The notes: a model not told the origin generated them from the sequence alone. DNA of 20,652 bases from Thiotrichales bacterium (GCA_947476405.1 CANJQG010000030.1:1-20652); one strand, 5' to 3'; numbered from the stretch's first letter, positions 1-6,911 are shown. Made by a program: numbers and translations.

Positions 1-426
1 CTGGCTCTTGGACCTGCAACCCAAAGCGCCACCACAAGGCCCACTGGGAAAAGCCATCCACTACAGCCTCAACAACTGGAGCAAATTGATCTTGTATGCC
101 GAGGATGGTCGCCTCAAAATCGACAACAACCCAGTTGAAAATATCATCCGCCCCTTCGCCATCGGCCGCAAAAACTGGCTCTTCTGCGGAAATCACAAAG
201 GCGCGCATGCTGCTGCATTGATTTACAGCCTGATTGAAAGTGCAAAAGCGAATCATTTAAAGCCCTTTGAATATCTCAAACATTTACTCACTGAGATCAA
301 GTCTGCTACGACTGATGCCGCTTTGCTTAAGCTTTTACCGCATCATGCCAAGTTGGATCTCAGTCTGGACTCGCATTATAAAGTCAGGCCCTCAGGCTGA
401 GTAGGTGTGGTTGTTTGAACGCATAC
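1..426 (+). mobile_element. Right end of an IS66-family insertion sequence
   Basis: The window opens inside an IS66-type element: the transposase C-terminus ends at 400. The following 26 bases, 401-426, begin GTAGGTGTGG and end GAACGCATAC. From memory, IS66 elements end shortly after the transposase stop in a GGTGTGG tract followed by a terminus resembling CGCTTAC, so I place the right end near 426. The left end lies outside the window, so the terminal repeats and the usual 8-bp target duplication cannot be confirmed. The element marks the start of an accessory region. Confidence 0.55.
2..400 (+). CDS. IS66-family transposase, C-terminal fragment (5' cut by window edge)
   Basis: The frame is open from base 2, so this is the tail of a longer protein; IS66 TnpC proteins are usually about 500 aa. 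The visible part carries the signature of the catalytic domain end: PLGKAIHYSLNNW, then EDGRLKIDNNPVEN with the conserved Asp/Asn run and the catalytic-region Glu, then IRPFAIGRKNWLFCGNHKGA and IYSLIESAKAN. A small C-terminal domain of about 45 residues follows (EYLKHLLTEI onward), as in the IS66 C-terminal family. The enzyme would catalyse cut-and-paste or copy-paste movement together with TnpA and TnpB, neither of which is visible here. Whether the full gene is intact cannot be judged. A start codon inside the window would be artificial. Confidence 0.9.
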   Translation, partial: WLLDLQPKAPPQGPLGKAIHYSLNNWSKLILYAEDGRLKIDNNPVENIIRPFAIGRKNWLFCGNHKGAHAAALIYSLIESAKANHLKPFEYLKHLLTEIKSATTDAALLKLLPHHAKLDLSLDSHYKVRPSG

Positions 427-555
427 AGACCACCTGGCTAAATTGGAACATACCCCCTCTGCCAATTTATGGATTTTAGAGATTCAGATTCGCCATCCTA
501 CGCTGCCTTTCGGTGCATTTTACGAAGATTTATTAGTTTAATAATGGGAAAAAAT

Positions 556-1620
556 ATGACCATCAATCAATTCAACCAAAACATCGGCAATCCAGTCCCC
601 AACTGGAAACCCTGCGTACGCCCCTCGGCAAAAAAAATCACTGGCCAATATTGCACCCTGGAACTGTTAGACCTTGATGCACATGGTGCTGCACTCTTTG
701 AAGCACTACAACACGATAATCCAGGCGACACTTGGACTTACCTCCCAGAAACCTGCTCCACTTTTGAGGAATTTCGCCAATCCATCGAGCCACGTATCAC
801 ATCACCCGACAATTTGTTTTACACCATTTTTGATGTCAAAACCCAGCAGCCTTTGGGAATGGTCAGTTATCTACGCATCCAACCTGAACATGGATCCATT
901 GAAATTGGCTATGTGCACTTCTCCAAACGCCTGCAAAAAAGGCCCGCTGCGACAGAAGCGATTTACCTCATGATCCGCACTGCTTTTGAACTCCACTATC
1001 GCCGCTGTGAATGGAAATGCCACTCCCTGAATGAAGCCTCTCGCAAAGCCGCATTGCGCTTCGGTTTTCAGTTTGAAGGAATTTTCCGCCAGGCGAATGT
1101 CTACAAAGGGCATAATCGCGACACAGCCTGGTATTCGATTATTGATAGCGAGTGGCCTACGCTGCAAACCCAATTTGAACGCTGGCTCGCTCCAGATAAC
1201 TTTGATGCAGAAGGCAAACAAATTGTTTCTCTCTCCAATATTCTCCACAAAACCCGCGAAGAAAAAGGCGTTGCTATTATGCAGCATGTTTTCGGTGATG
1301 CTTCGACTCAAGCACTCACTGAAAAATTCAAAGCGATTTCTCCAGAATTTTTAAGCTTTCTTCAAGGCACCGTTGCGGATATTTATGGTGACCATACACT
1401 CAATCTTAAAACTCAAGAAATTATCGTACTGACCAGCCTGATTACGCAAAAAGATGCAAGGCCGCAGCTCAAAGTCCATATTGAAGCAGCCTTACGCGCT
1501 GGTTTGACACAATCCGAAATCCTAGCCTTGATCAAACATTTGGTGCTCTATATTGGCTTCCCCAGCGCGATCAATGCGCTTGATGTGGCGCAGGAAGTAT
1601 TTAACACCTCAAAAGATTAG
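556..1620 (+). CDS. GNAT N-acetyltransferase fused to a carboxymuconolactone-decarboxylase-like domain
   Basis: A two-domain protein of 354 aa. Residues of about 25-215 form a RimJ/RimL-like GNAT domain: LGMVSYLRIQPEHG and IEIGYVHFS strands, the QKRPAATEAIYLM acetyl-CoA-binding helix start, then EWKCHSLNEASRKAALRFGF and FEGIFRQ. Such proteins acetylate amino groups using acetyl-CoA. After a linker, residues of about 240-354 resemble the PcaC/CMD fold: LNLKTQEIIVLTSL, DARPQLKVHIEAALRAG, and LVLYIGFPSAINALDVAQEVF. No CxxC pair is present, so an AhpD-type peroxidase activity is unlikely; the conserved His of KVHIEAAL is kept. The frame is open to an ATG at 469. I prefer 556 because GGGAA lies six bases ahead and the 29 extra residues look unrelated to the family. 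The substrate of either domain is unknown. The fusion is unusual; an in-frame ATG at 1279 might allow separate synthesis of the second domain. Confidence 0.85.
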   Translation: MTINQFNQNIGNPVPNWKPCVRPSAKKITGQYCTLELLDLDAHGAALFEALQHDNPGDTWTYLPETCSTFEEFRQSIEPRITSPDNLFYTIFDVKTQQPLGMVSYLRIQPEHGSIEIGYVHFSKRLQKRPAATEAIYLMIRTAFELHYRRCEWKCHSLNEASRKAALRFGFQFEGIFRQANVYKGHNRDTAWYSIIDSEWPTLQTQFERWLAPDNFDAEGKQIVSLSNILHKTREEKGVAIMQHVFGDASTQALTEKFKAISPEFLSFLQGTVADIYGDHTLNLKTQEIIVLTSLITQKDARPQLKVHIEAALRAGLTQSEILALIKHLVLYIGFPSAINALDVAQEVFNTSKD

Positions 1621-1647
1621 ATGTTAAATTGTCCATATTATCAATAT

Positions 1648-1676
1648 TTGCACAAATAAAAAATTTAGGTTAAGAT
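1648..1676 (+). promoter_or_regulatory. Possible promoter for the SRPBCC-MFS-EamA cluster
   Basis: TTGCAC (1648-1653) and TAAGAT (1671-1676) are separated by exactly 17 bases in an AT-rich gap, 30 bases before the start at 1706. Agreement with the sigma-70 consensus is modest (3/6 and 4/6). An overlapping GATAAT at 1677-1682 is a better -10 but lacks a partner -35. Inference only. Confidence 0.3.
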
Positions 1677-1705
1677 GATAATCTAAACAATCAGGAAGCC
1701 AAAAA

Positions 1706-2140
1706 ATGTCAGAAATAAAAACCGAAATCCTCCTCAATGCCCCCATAAAAGCAGCCTGGGCCCAGCTCACGCGCTTTGAGAGCTATCCGCAATGGAATCC
1801 TTTCATCATCCGCATCGAAGGACAAAAAACAGTGGGCCAGACTTTATCCGTAGATATCCTCCCACCTGGCGGCAAAAAAATGACTTTCACACCTATGTTG
1901 ACCCAATTTTCTGAAAACAAAACCTTCCGCTGGATTGGCACGCTTGGCCCCAGATGGCTTTTTCAAGGCGAGCATTATTTTCAGTTGGAAGAAGTCGATG
2001 CCAAGACAACACGACTGATTCATGGAGAAATTTTTTCAGGCTTGCTGGCACCGATTTTCAATCTGTTCATGGGGAAGAGTACACGGGCAGGTTTTGAATT
2101 GATGAATTTGAAATTGAGTCAAATTCTCACAAACAAATGA
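1706..2140 (+). CDS. SRPBCC-family (polyketide cyclase/START-like) protein
   Basis: A 144-aa protein with the hallmarks of the SRPBCC helix-grip fold: an opening strand IKTEILLNAPIKAAWAQLTRFESYPQWNP, matching the usual I.A....VW..L.d...Y..WnPf pattern, then FRWIGTLGPRWLFQGEHYFQLEE and a C-terminal helix of about 25 residues (GKSTRAGFELMNLKLSQIL). Members bind hydrophobic ligands in an internal cavity and act as cyclases, lipid carriers or ligand sensors; which applies here cannot be read from the sequence. AGGAAG at 1693-1698 gives a well-spaced ribosome binding site for the ATG at 1706. The stop is 10 bases before the MFS exporter start, so the gene heads a probable three-gene operon with two exporters, which suggests a link to handling a small hydrophobic compound (inference). 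Confidence 0.8.
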   Translation: MSEIKTEILLNAPIKAAWAQLTRFESYPQWNPFIIRIEGQKTVGQTLSVDILPPGGKKMTFTPMLTQFSENKTFRWIGTLGPRWLFQGEHYFQLEEVDAKTTRLIHGEIFSGLLAPIFNLFMGKSTRAGFELMNLKLSQILTNK

Positions 2141-2150
2141 TCCAAACCTC

Positions 2151-3362
2151 ATGAGCATTGAAAACTTCAAACTGCTGATCCACTTCAAAGATTATCGCTA
2201 TTTCTGGCTGTCTAATCTGATCTCTGGCTTTGCCTTGTGGATTCAGGCGACAACGGTTGGTTTGACTATGGCGGAGATCACCCATTCGCCTTTCCTGATT
2301 GCGATGACGCAGTTCTGTGCGACTTTTTCGGTGGTGCTGATATCGTTACCCTTCGCTTTGCTGGTGGATTCTTTCAATCACTTTCGCTTTCTGCAACTGA
2401 CCCAAATGATTATGTGTGTGAATGCGATTGCCTTGTGCCTGCTGGTGCGGTGGATGCCCACGCCGTTGGTGCTCTTGCTGGGTACGTTTATTTATGGAAT
2501 GGCTTATGCGATGCAGCTACCGATGGGACAATCGAAAATTTCACAAACCGTACCCCCTGACAAAATCAAGCTTGCAGCATTTCTTAACAATTGGGGTGCG
2601 AACATTGCGAGAACGATTGGCCCGTTATTTGCAGGAATTCTGTTTGTCTGGAAAGGGCCTTCCATGACTTTTTTGTGCATCGCTGTGCTGATGATTTTCC
2701 CGCCGCTCTACTTTTACATCAAAGCACGCGGCCAGCCTTTGATGTGTGCACGCATCAACGTTCCCATTCTCAAAAAACGGATGCACCTGATTATTGCTGA
2801 TGTGCAGAGTAATCAGATTTTTAAACGCGTGGCTTTTGATTCTTTCTGCTTTTTTATATTGAGTACCGCAGTGTGGGCCTTTCTGCCCTTTTATGCCCGT
2901 TATCAATTAGGGGTTGGCGCCAAGACACAGAGTATCATGATCGGTGTCATTGGTGTCGGCACTATTTTGGCGGGTTTCATCATGCCTAATCTGCGTAAAC
3001 GCTTATCTCTGACACAGATCCAAATCATTTTTACTCTGGGTGCCAGCCTGAGTATTTTGGGCCTTGGCTTGACCAAAAACGTACATCTTGCCGAAGCCTT
3101 CTTTGTTCTCTTCGGTTTTGTTTGGGCTGCCGCCGTCGCCACTTTCAATGGTGAGATCCAAGCAGGCTCGTCCATCGAAAGCCGCGCCCGCCTGATTGCT
3201 GTCTATTTCTTCGTGATGTATTCCGGCCTCGCCCTTGGCAATTACTTGAGTGCAGTAGGCCTATCCTATCTGTCATTTCCGCATTTCTGCATAATCGTAG
3301 CGGCGTTATTTTTGCTTAAATTGATGACTCTTTCCATTCCCCAAAGAGGGCTATCTACATGA
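2151..3362 (+). CDS. MFS transporter, MFS_3 (EntS-like) exporter group
   Basis: A 403-aa inner-membrane protein with about 12 hydrophobic segments in two halves split by a cytoplasmic stretch (YIKARGQPLMCARINVPILKKRMH). The N-terminus (FKDYRYFWLSNLISGFALWIQ) and the helix-4/5 segment NWGANIARTIGPLFAG match the MFS_3 subfamily, whose members include the enterobactin exporter EntS and many drug or siderophore exporters. The likely role is proton-driven export of a small molecule; the substrate is unknown. There is no clear Shine-Dalgarno ahead of the ATG at 2151, but the preceding stop lies 10 bases upstream, so translational coupling is likely. The stop overlaps the next start as ATGA at 3359-3362, strong evidence of cotranslation with the EamA-type exporter. 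Confidence 0.88.
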   Translation: MSIENFKLLIHFKDYRYFWLSNLISGFALWIQATTVGLTMAEITHSPFLIAMTQFCATFSVVLISLPFALLVDSFNHFRFLQLTQMIMCVNAIALCLLVRWMPTPLVLLLGTFIYGMAYAMQLPMGQSKISQTVPPDKIKLAAFLNNWGANIARTIGPLFAGILFVWKGPSMTFLCIAVLMIFPPLYFYIKARGQPLMCARINVPILKKRMHLIIADVQSNQIFKRVAFDSFCFFILSTAVWAFLPFYARYQLGVGAKTQSIMIGVIGVGTILAGFIMPNLRKRLSLTQIQIIFTLGASLSILGLGLTKNVHLAEAFFVLFGFVWAAAVATFNGEIQAGSSIESRARLIAVYFFVMYSGLALGNYLSAVGLSYLSFPHFCIIVAALFLLKLMTLSIPQRGLST

Positions 3363-4219
3363 AACCACAACACCTTCTACTCGGCCTATTTGTCATGGCT
3401 ATTTGGGGCACCAACTTCGCCATCATCAAACTTGGCCTGGATACCCTTGACCCATTTTTATTGACCGCATTCCGTTTCTTGCTCTGCGCGGTTCCTGGCG
3501 TCTTTTTCGTCAAACGACCAAAAGGCAAAATGTGGGCTGCACTCCTGTATGGCCTGATTTTCGGCATAGGCTTATGGGGCATGGTCAATCTTGGCATGGA
3601 TATCGGCGTGCCCGCAGGATTAGCCGCACTTTTACTGCAATTGAGCGCCCTATTTACGATCGCCTGGGGTGTATTCTTTTTTGGCGAATCCATCAGCCGC
3701 CGCCAATGCATTGGCATTGTAATCGCCCTCCTCGGCTTTGGCGCGATTATCCTGGCTACGGGCGGATGGAGCTCCCTCACCGGCACGCTCTGTGTCATCA
3801 TCGGTGCATTTTCATGGAGCCTCTGCAATATCATCATCAAAAAAACGCATCCACCCAATCTACTTGCATTTATCATCTGGTCCAGCTTATTTTCTGCTAT
3901 TCCGCTTTTTGCCCTAACTTATTGGCTCAAAGGCCCACTCCCATTTTTGCTGTTACCGCATGAGTTGACCGGTGCTACCATTTTCTCCGTGCTTTTCCAA
4001 GCCTATATCACCACTCTTTTCGGCTATTGGGTCTGGAATTTTTTATTGAAAAAATATTCAGTGGCGCAAGTTGCACCGCTCTCGATGTTGATTCCAGTCT
4101 TTGGTTTTGCCAGCGCCTACTGGATGTTCCACGAAACGCTTTCGCCCTTTAAAATACTCGGAGTAGTCGTTATGCTAATCGGAATGGGCATTTTTTTAGT
4201 AAAGGTCAAACAAAGATAA
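3359..4219 (+). CDS. EamA/DMT-superfamily exporter, close to O-acetylserine/cysteine exporter EamA (YdeD)
   Basis: A 286-aa, ten-helix drug/metabolite transporter made of two EamA repeats. It matches the E. coli EamA pattern as I recall it along its length: WGTNFAIIKLGL near the start, RPKGK, IGVPAGLAALLLQLSALFTI with FGESIS in the first repeat, FSWSLCNIIIKK opening the second, and VAPLSMLIPVFGFASA near the end. E. coli EamA exports O-acetylserine and cysteine-pathway metabolites; whether this one does the same is an inference, so I give no symbol. The start overlaps the MFS stop by four bases. The 3' end overlaps the convergent PhzF-family gene by 14 bases, leaving no room for a separate terminator. 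Confidence 0.85.
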   Translation: MKPQHLLLGLFVMAIWGTNFAIIKLGLDTLDPFLLTAFRFLLCAVPGVFFVKRPKGKMWAALLYGLIFGIGLWGMVNLGMDIGVPAGLAALLLQLSALFTIAWGVFFFGESISRRQCIGIVIALLGFGAIILATGGWSSLTGTLCVIIGAFSWSLCNIIIKKTHPPNLLAFIIWSSLFSAIPLFALTYWLKGPLPFLLLPHELTGATIFSVLFQAYITTLFGYWVWNFLLKKYSVAQVAPLSMLIPVFGFASAYWMFHETLSPFKILGVVVMLIGMGIFLVKVKQR

Positions 4220-5021
4220 CCTTTCCACCCACCCAAACCAACCCATTTTGATCACAAGAAACATAGATACGACAGGCTTCACCCATCGCATCTCCCTGAT
4301 CAATGATAAAATCTGTTTGATTGGATTTGGGCAGAATCGAAATTAACGTCCCAGCTGCAACACCAGTCGCCGCATCCTCATTCAAACCGCCTTTAGGATT
4401 AAAACCTCTCGCCACAAAATCAACACCAGGCGGTGCATCGGCTGTATACACATAAAGACCATTCACCTGATGCTGAACACTCCATTTTTTGATTAAATCA
4501 AAATTCGGCTGCAGGCTATTTAAAATAACACCGCTTTTGACAGGAACAAGTAATTTAGGGCTGCCCAAATTGGCAACCAGAAAAGGAAAATCAATATCCA
4601 CGCTATCTACGGAAATACGGAGCATCTCCGCAACCTCACCCAGATCTGCTTTCGTTCGCAAGATTTTTGCCTGATCCAAAGCAACTTGGACCTTGTCATC
4701 TCGCTGAACGATTTGCAAAACTTGATTTGATCGCGTTCGAATGCTTAAAGAATTCAGCCCGTGCAACTGCATTAAATATTGGCCTGCCGCTAATGTCCCA
4801 TGCAAACAGAGTGACATCTCCACTCGCGGATAAAAAAATCTCAGCAAGGGCAGTCCCGCATTCTCATCTTCAATAAAAACCGTAACAGGGAAATTGAATT
4901 GAGCGGACAAAGCTTGTTTTTCTGCATCTTCGCCAACAAAATTTCGCACTACAGCTGCAAGATTGCCAAATTTAGAGTTACCCCTGCAAAAACATAAAGC
5001 GGAATTCGTTATCATAACCAT
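4206..5021 (-). CDS. PhzF-family isomerase-like protein with altered active site
   Basis: A 271-aa protein of the PhzF/diaminopimelate-epimerase fold. The family pattern is clear: FGNLAAVV (18-25) for the usual GGNPAAVV, RFFYPRVEMSLCLHGTLAAG (61-80) for the TP..E...CGHATLA motif, NEDAATGVAAG (214-224) for EDPATGSAAG, and DQGDAMGEACRIYV (241-254). PhzF enzymes isomerise a diene substrate by proton transfer; in the phenazine enzyme the active-site residues are Glu45, His74, Asp208 and Ser213. Here His74 and Asp216 are kept, but the SETVF-type motif carrying the Glu reads PVTVF (Val46) and the Ser is Val221. It may be inactive or may have changed chemistry. The ATG at 5021 follows only a poor ribosome binding site. 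The gene begins 13 bases after the integrase stop on the same strand, so it may be read from the integrase promoter. Nothing nearby suggests phenazine synthesis. Confidence 0.85.
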   Translation of the reverse strand: MVMITNSALCFCRGNSKFGNLAAVVRNFVGEDAEKQALSAQFNFPVTVFIEDENAGLPLLRFFYPRVEMSLCLHGTLAAGQYLMQLHGLNSLSIRTRSNQVLQIVQRDDKVQVALDQAKILRTKADLGEVAEMLRISVDSVDIDFPFLVANLGSPKLLVPVKSGVILNSLQPNFDLIKKWSVQHQVNGLYVYTADAPPGVDFVARGFNPKGGLNEDAATGVAAGTLISILPKSNQTDFIIDQGDAMGEACRIYVSCDQNGLVWVGGKVIFV

Positions 5022-5034
5022 AGCCGGCCAATTT

Positions 5035-6102
5035 TCACTTTGAAGTCCTTCCCAAAATCTTCCTATTCATAGATTGAACCAGCTGTGCCGTATGACTATC
5101 GGTAAAATGTGCATAGCGCTTCACCATACTCAAAGTCTTATGCCCAAGAATCTCCGACAACTCCGTCAAACTCGCCCCATTCATCGCCAAATAAGACGCC
5201 GCACTATGCCGCAAATCATGAAATCGAAAATCAGACGCTATCCCCGCCGCCATCATCGCATTTTCCCAGGCGGTTCTGATATCCACTGGCTTGCCTTTTA
5301 TAGCCCCGGGAAAAACCAAATCACTCGGCTGATGCTCGCCTTGTTTAAAGTGCTTCTGCAAAATCTCAGCCGCCTCTTTTGACAAAGGAATCGTCCGAAT
5401 CTCACCATTCTTTGTCTCAGTTAAAGTGATGCGCTTCCGATTTAAATCGACATTTCTCCAGTGCAGACCATTAATCTCCATCTTGCGCGCACCTGTTAAC
5501 AAACACAGCACCAGGATGTCATACAAGAAAGGATTGATACTTTTCTGGCAGGCCTCAAGAAGCTTTACCCTTTCCTCGTCAGACAGAAAACGCACACGCC
5601 CGCGCGGCTCTTTCAGCTTCGATAATTTATGAAAAGGATTCTCATCGGCCCAGCCGCACTCCTTGTAAGCGACCGTATAAAGATGACTCAACGCAGCAGT
5701 ATAGCGATTTACTGTGGCGGGCGTTCTTTTGCCGCGCGGCGTGGGAATACTGGGCAGCTTTTCTCGTGCACTGACAATCAACCCGGGCGTGATATGCGCA
5801 AAGGCATATTCCCCAAGCTCACCTTTCCAGTAATTGAGTTGCACAGTTTTATCATACGTCGGCTTTGTACCTTCAGGCAAAAGCTTCAGATAACGTTCCA
5901 CTGCATCAGCGAGCGTATGCGTTCGACTGGCTGAAGTTTTAAAATAACGATTCTCACGAATCTTGGTTTCAGTCTCTTGCGCCCAACGCTTTGCATCGGT
6001 GATCCGATCAAAAGATGCGGTCTCTGCAGGAAAGCCTTTGAGCTCTATTTTAACGCGATAAGTGGTTTTAGTTTTGAAGACTCGTTTTTCTATTGTGGCC
6101 AT
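5035..6102 (-). CDS. Tyrosine recombinase/phage-type integrase at tRNA-Lys
   Basis: A 355-aa protein that looks complete. An N-terminal arm-binding region (1-55, AP2-like: TTYRVKIELKGFPAETASF) is followed by a SAM-like core-binding domain (62-165: LADAVERYLKLLPEG, ATVNRYTAALSHLY) and a catalytic domain (170-345). All catalytic residues are visible: Arg206 in LLTGARKMEI, Lys231 in TETKNGE, His295/Arg298 in HDLRH, His321 in LGHKT and Tyr330 in VKRYAHF. It would carry out site-specific integration and excision of a mobile element. The gene starts about 150 bases from the 3' end of tRNA-Lys and is transcribed away from it, the standard layout of an element inserted at a tRNA 3' end. The element would then extend toward position 1, and its far attachment site is not in the window. 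A GGAG precedes the ATG at good distance and a strong promoter lies upstream. Confidence 0.93.
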   Translation of the reverse strand: MATIEKRVFKTKTTYRVKIELKGFPAETASFDRITDAKRWAQETETKIRENRYFKTSASRTHTLADAVERYLKLLPEGTKPTYDKTVQLNYWKGELGEYAFAHITPGLIVSAREKLPSIPTPRGKRTPATVNRYTAALSHLYTVAYKECGWADENPFHKLSKLKEPRGRVRFLSDEERVKLLEACQKSINPFLYDILVLCLLTGARKMEINGLHWRNVDLNRKRITLTETKNGEIRTIPLSKEAAEILQKHFKQGEHQPSDLVFPGAIKGKPVDIRTAWENAMMAAGIASDFRFHDLRHSAASYLAMNGASLTELSEILGHKTLSMVKRYAHFTDSHTAQLVQSMNRKILGRTSK

Positions 6103-6126
6103 GACAGTCGCTCCATTAGTTTAATA

Positions 6127-6155
6127 ATTATACTATATGAATGACTGCAAGTCAA
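6127..6155 (-). promoter_or_regulatory. Integrase promoter (sigma-70 type)
   Basis: Read on the minus strand, TTGACT (6155-6150) and a perfect TATAAT (6132-6127) are separated by 17 bases, and the integrase ATG follows 24 bases after the -10. This is close to consensus, which suggests the integrase is well expressed unless repressed. A 13-base palindrome lies six bases upstream of the -35. Confidence 0.7.
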
Positions 6156-6160
6156 TAAGA

Positions 6161-6173
6161 TCGGTTAAACCGA
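6161..6173. promoter_or_regulatory. Palindrome TCGGTT-A-AACCGA upstream of the integrase promoter
   Basis: Two perfect 6-base half-sites surround one central base. The position just upstream of the integrase -35 suits an operator or a recombination-directionality-factor site. No cognate regulator is encoded in the window, so the role is a guess. Confidence 0.3.
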
Positions 6174-6250
6174 AGTCTCCCGCAAACCTCCCGCGACGAC
6201 TTTTTTAACCTTTTCTTAAAAAATAACACCTGATAACTTACTGATTAAAC

Positions 6251-6326
6251 TGGTGGGCCGTGCAGGATTCGAACCTGCGACCTATTGATTAAGAGTCAAC
6301 AGCTCTACCAACTGAGCTAACGGCCC
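6251..6326 (-). tRNA. tRNA-Lys (anticodon CTT)
   Basis: A 76-base tRNA with encoded CCA. The acceptor stem GGGCCGT pairs with ACGGCCC, the D arm is GCTCAGTTGGTAGAGC, and the anticodon stem GTTGA/TCAAT (one G-U pair) closes the loop CTCTTAA, giving anticodon CTT, which reads AAG. The T arm contains GGTTCGAATCC. The 3' end faces the integrase gene, making it the likely attachment site of the element to the left. If so, the element restored the tRNA 3' end on integration. Confidence 0.97.
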
Positions 6327-6338
6327 CAGAGGAATGTT

Positions 6339-6367
6339 ACTTTACCCAAACTAAAGGACCTTGTAAA
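6339..6367 (-). promoter_or_regulatory. Promoter of tRNA-Lys
   Basis: On the minus strand, TTTACA (6367-6362; 5/6 match) and TAAAGT (6344-6339; 4/6) are spaced by 17 bases, with the mature tRNA starting 12 bases after the -10. Placement and spacing fit a sigma-70 tRNA promoter. Confidence 0.6.
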
Positions 6368-6399
6368 TAGGCATCCACACGGAGGTCATAGGACACGAT

Positions 6400-6424
6400 A
6401 AAACTCCTCAGAGAGGAGAGTTTC
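6400..6424 (-). terminator. Rho-independent terminator after the small membrane protein gene
   Basis: On the minus strand the stop codon at 6428-6426 is followed at once by a hairpin with CTCCTC / GAGGAG arms around a TCT loop, flanked by AAAC and GTTTT, ending in a short T run. The same hairpin could work weakly in the other direction. It separates the small gene from the tRNA-Lys promoter. Confidence 0.6.
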
Positions 6425-6425
6425 T

Positions 6426-6752
6426 TTAGTTCAATAACGGCTGATCTCCTTCTGCTCTAACCAGGCCACATTGAGTCAATATCGATGCAAGGTTATGTGC
6501 AGCAACAAAAGGAAGCGTGCAAGTAATGTTCATGTTTCTGAGCGGCTGACGAATTCCAGAACACAAACCAGGAACGACCAGAGCAAAACAAGCAGCAAGA
6601 AAAAATCCACTTCCCGACACCCAGTCACTCTCTGGGTCAACATAACGCGAAGCAGTCCAGGCACCCAAAATATACCCCCCCATAATACCAAAAGGAGCCG
6701 AAAGGTAAGTAAAGGTATGCTGGCATCTACCAGGGGGCGAAACATTCTGCAT
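6426..6752 (-). CDS. Small predicted membrane protein of unknown function
   Basis: A 108-aa reading frame I do not recognise. It has two clear hydrophobic segments of membrane-spanning length, about 14-33 (FTYLSAPFGIMGGYILGAWT) and 48-66 (SGFFLAACFALVVPGLCSG), with a possible third near 77-92. The loop between the first two is acidic (VDPESDW). Four cysteines are present (10, 55, 64, 78), plus Cys95. Support for it being real: it fills an otherwise empty gap, has a sigma-70-like promoter 28 bases upstream, and is followed directly by a terminator hairpin. Against: the ribosome binding site is weak (TTGGAAT) and no homologue comes to mind. It is divergent from secE. It may be a membrane protein of lineage-restricted distribution. 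Confidence 0.6.
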   Translation of the reverse strand: MQNVSPPGRCQHTFTYLSAPFGIMGGYILGAWTASRYVDPESDWVSGSGFFLAACFALVVPGLCSGIRQPLRNMNITCTLPFVAAHNLASILTQCGLVRAEGDQPLLN

Positions 6753-6779
6753 AATTATTCCAAAATAATAAGGTGCACT

Positions 6780-6808
6780 AGAATAATTGATATTAGGAAT
6801 AAAATCAA
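6780..6808 (-). promoter_or_regulatory. Possible promoter of the small membrane protein gene
   Basis: On the minus strand, TTGATT (6808-6803) and TATTCT (6785-6780) lie 17 bases apart, each matching the consensus at four of six bases, with the ATG at 6752 following 27 bases later. The surrounding DNA is very AT-rich, so chance matches are possible. Confidence 0.4.
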
Positions 6809-6843
6809 TTATTTTTAAAATACAGGGCTTTCAAAATAACCCC

Positions 6844-6872
6844 TTGCAAAGCATAAACAGCCGTGTTATAGT
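6844..6872 (+). promoter_or_regulatory. Promoter of the secE-nusG operon
   Basis: TTGCAA (6844-6849) and TATAGT (6867-6872) are separated by exactly 17 bases, about 40 bases before secE. The good -10 and optimal spacing make this the probable main start of the whole secE to rpoC transcription unit. In E. coli a further promoter lies between nusG and rplK; I found no convincing match there. Confidence 0.7.
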
Positions 6873-6911
6873 AATTGGCCGTTTTTATTTGCGCAAGAAA
6901 TGAGGGAATTG

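Noticed and set aside
469..555. N-terminal extension of the GNAT-CMD protein from the ATG at 469
   Set aside because: There is no ribosome binding site and no family similarity. The ATG at 556 has GGGAA well placed.
871..1311. Minus-strand 146-aa frame inside the GNAT-CMD gene
   Set aside because: It is fully covered by a recognisable gene on the other strand, and its translation shows no family features.
5001..5021. MVMITNS start of the PhzF-family protein resembling the LacZ alpha start (vector contamination)
   Set aside because: Only a few residues match; the downstream sequence continues as a PhzF-family protein and the DNA is not vector-like.
6180..6250. AT-only stem (TTTTTTAA / TTAAAAAA) as tRNA-Lys terminator
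   Set aside because: It has no G-C pairs and sits in a region likely shaped by element integration; too weak to call.
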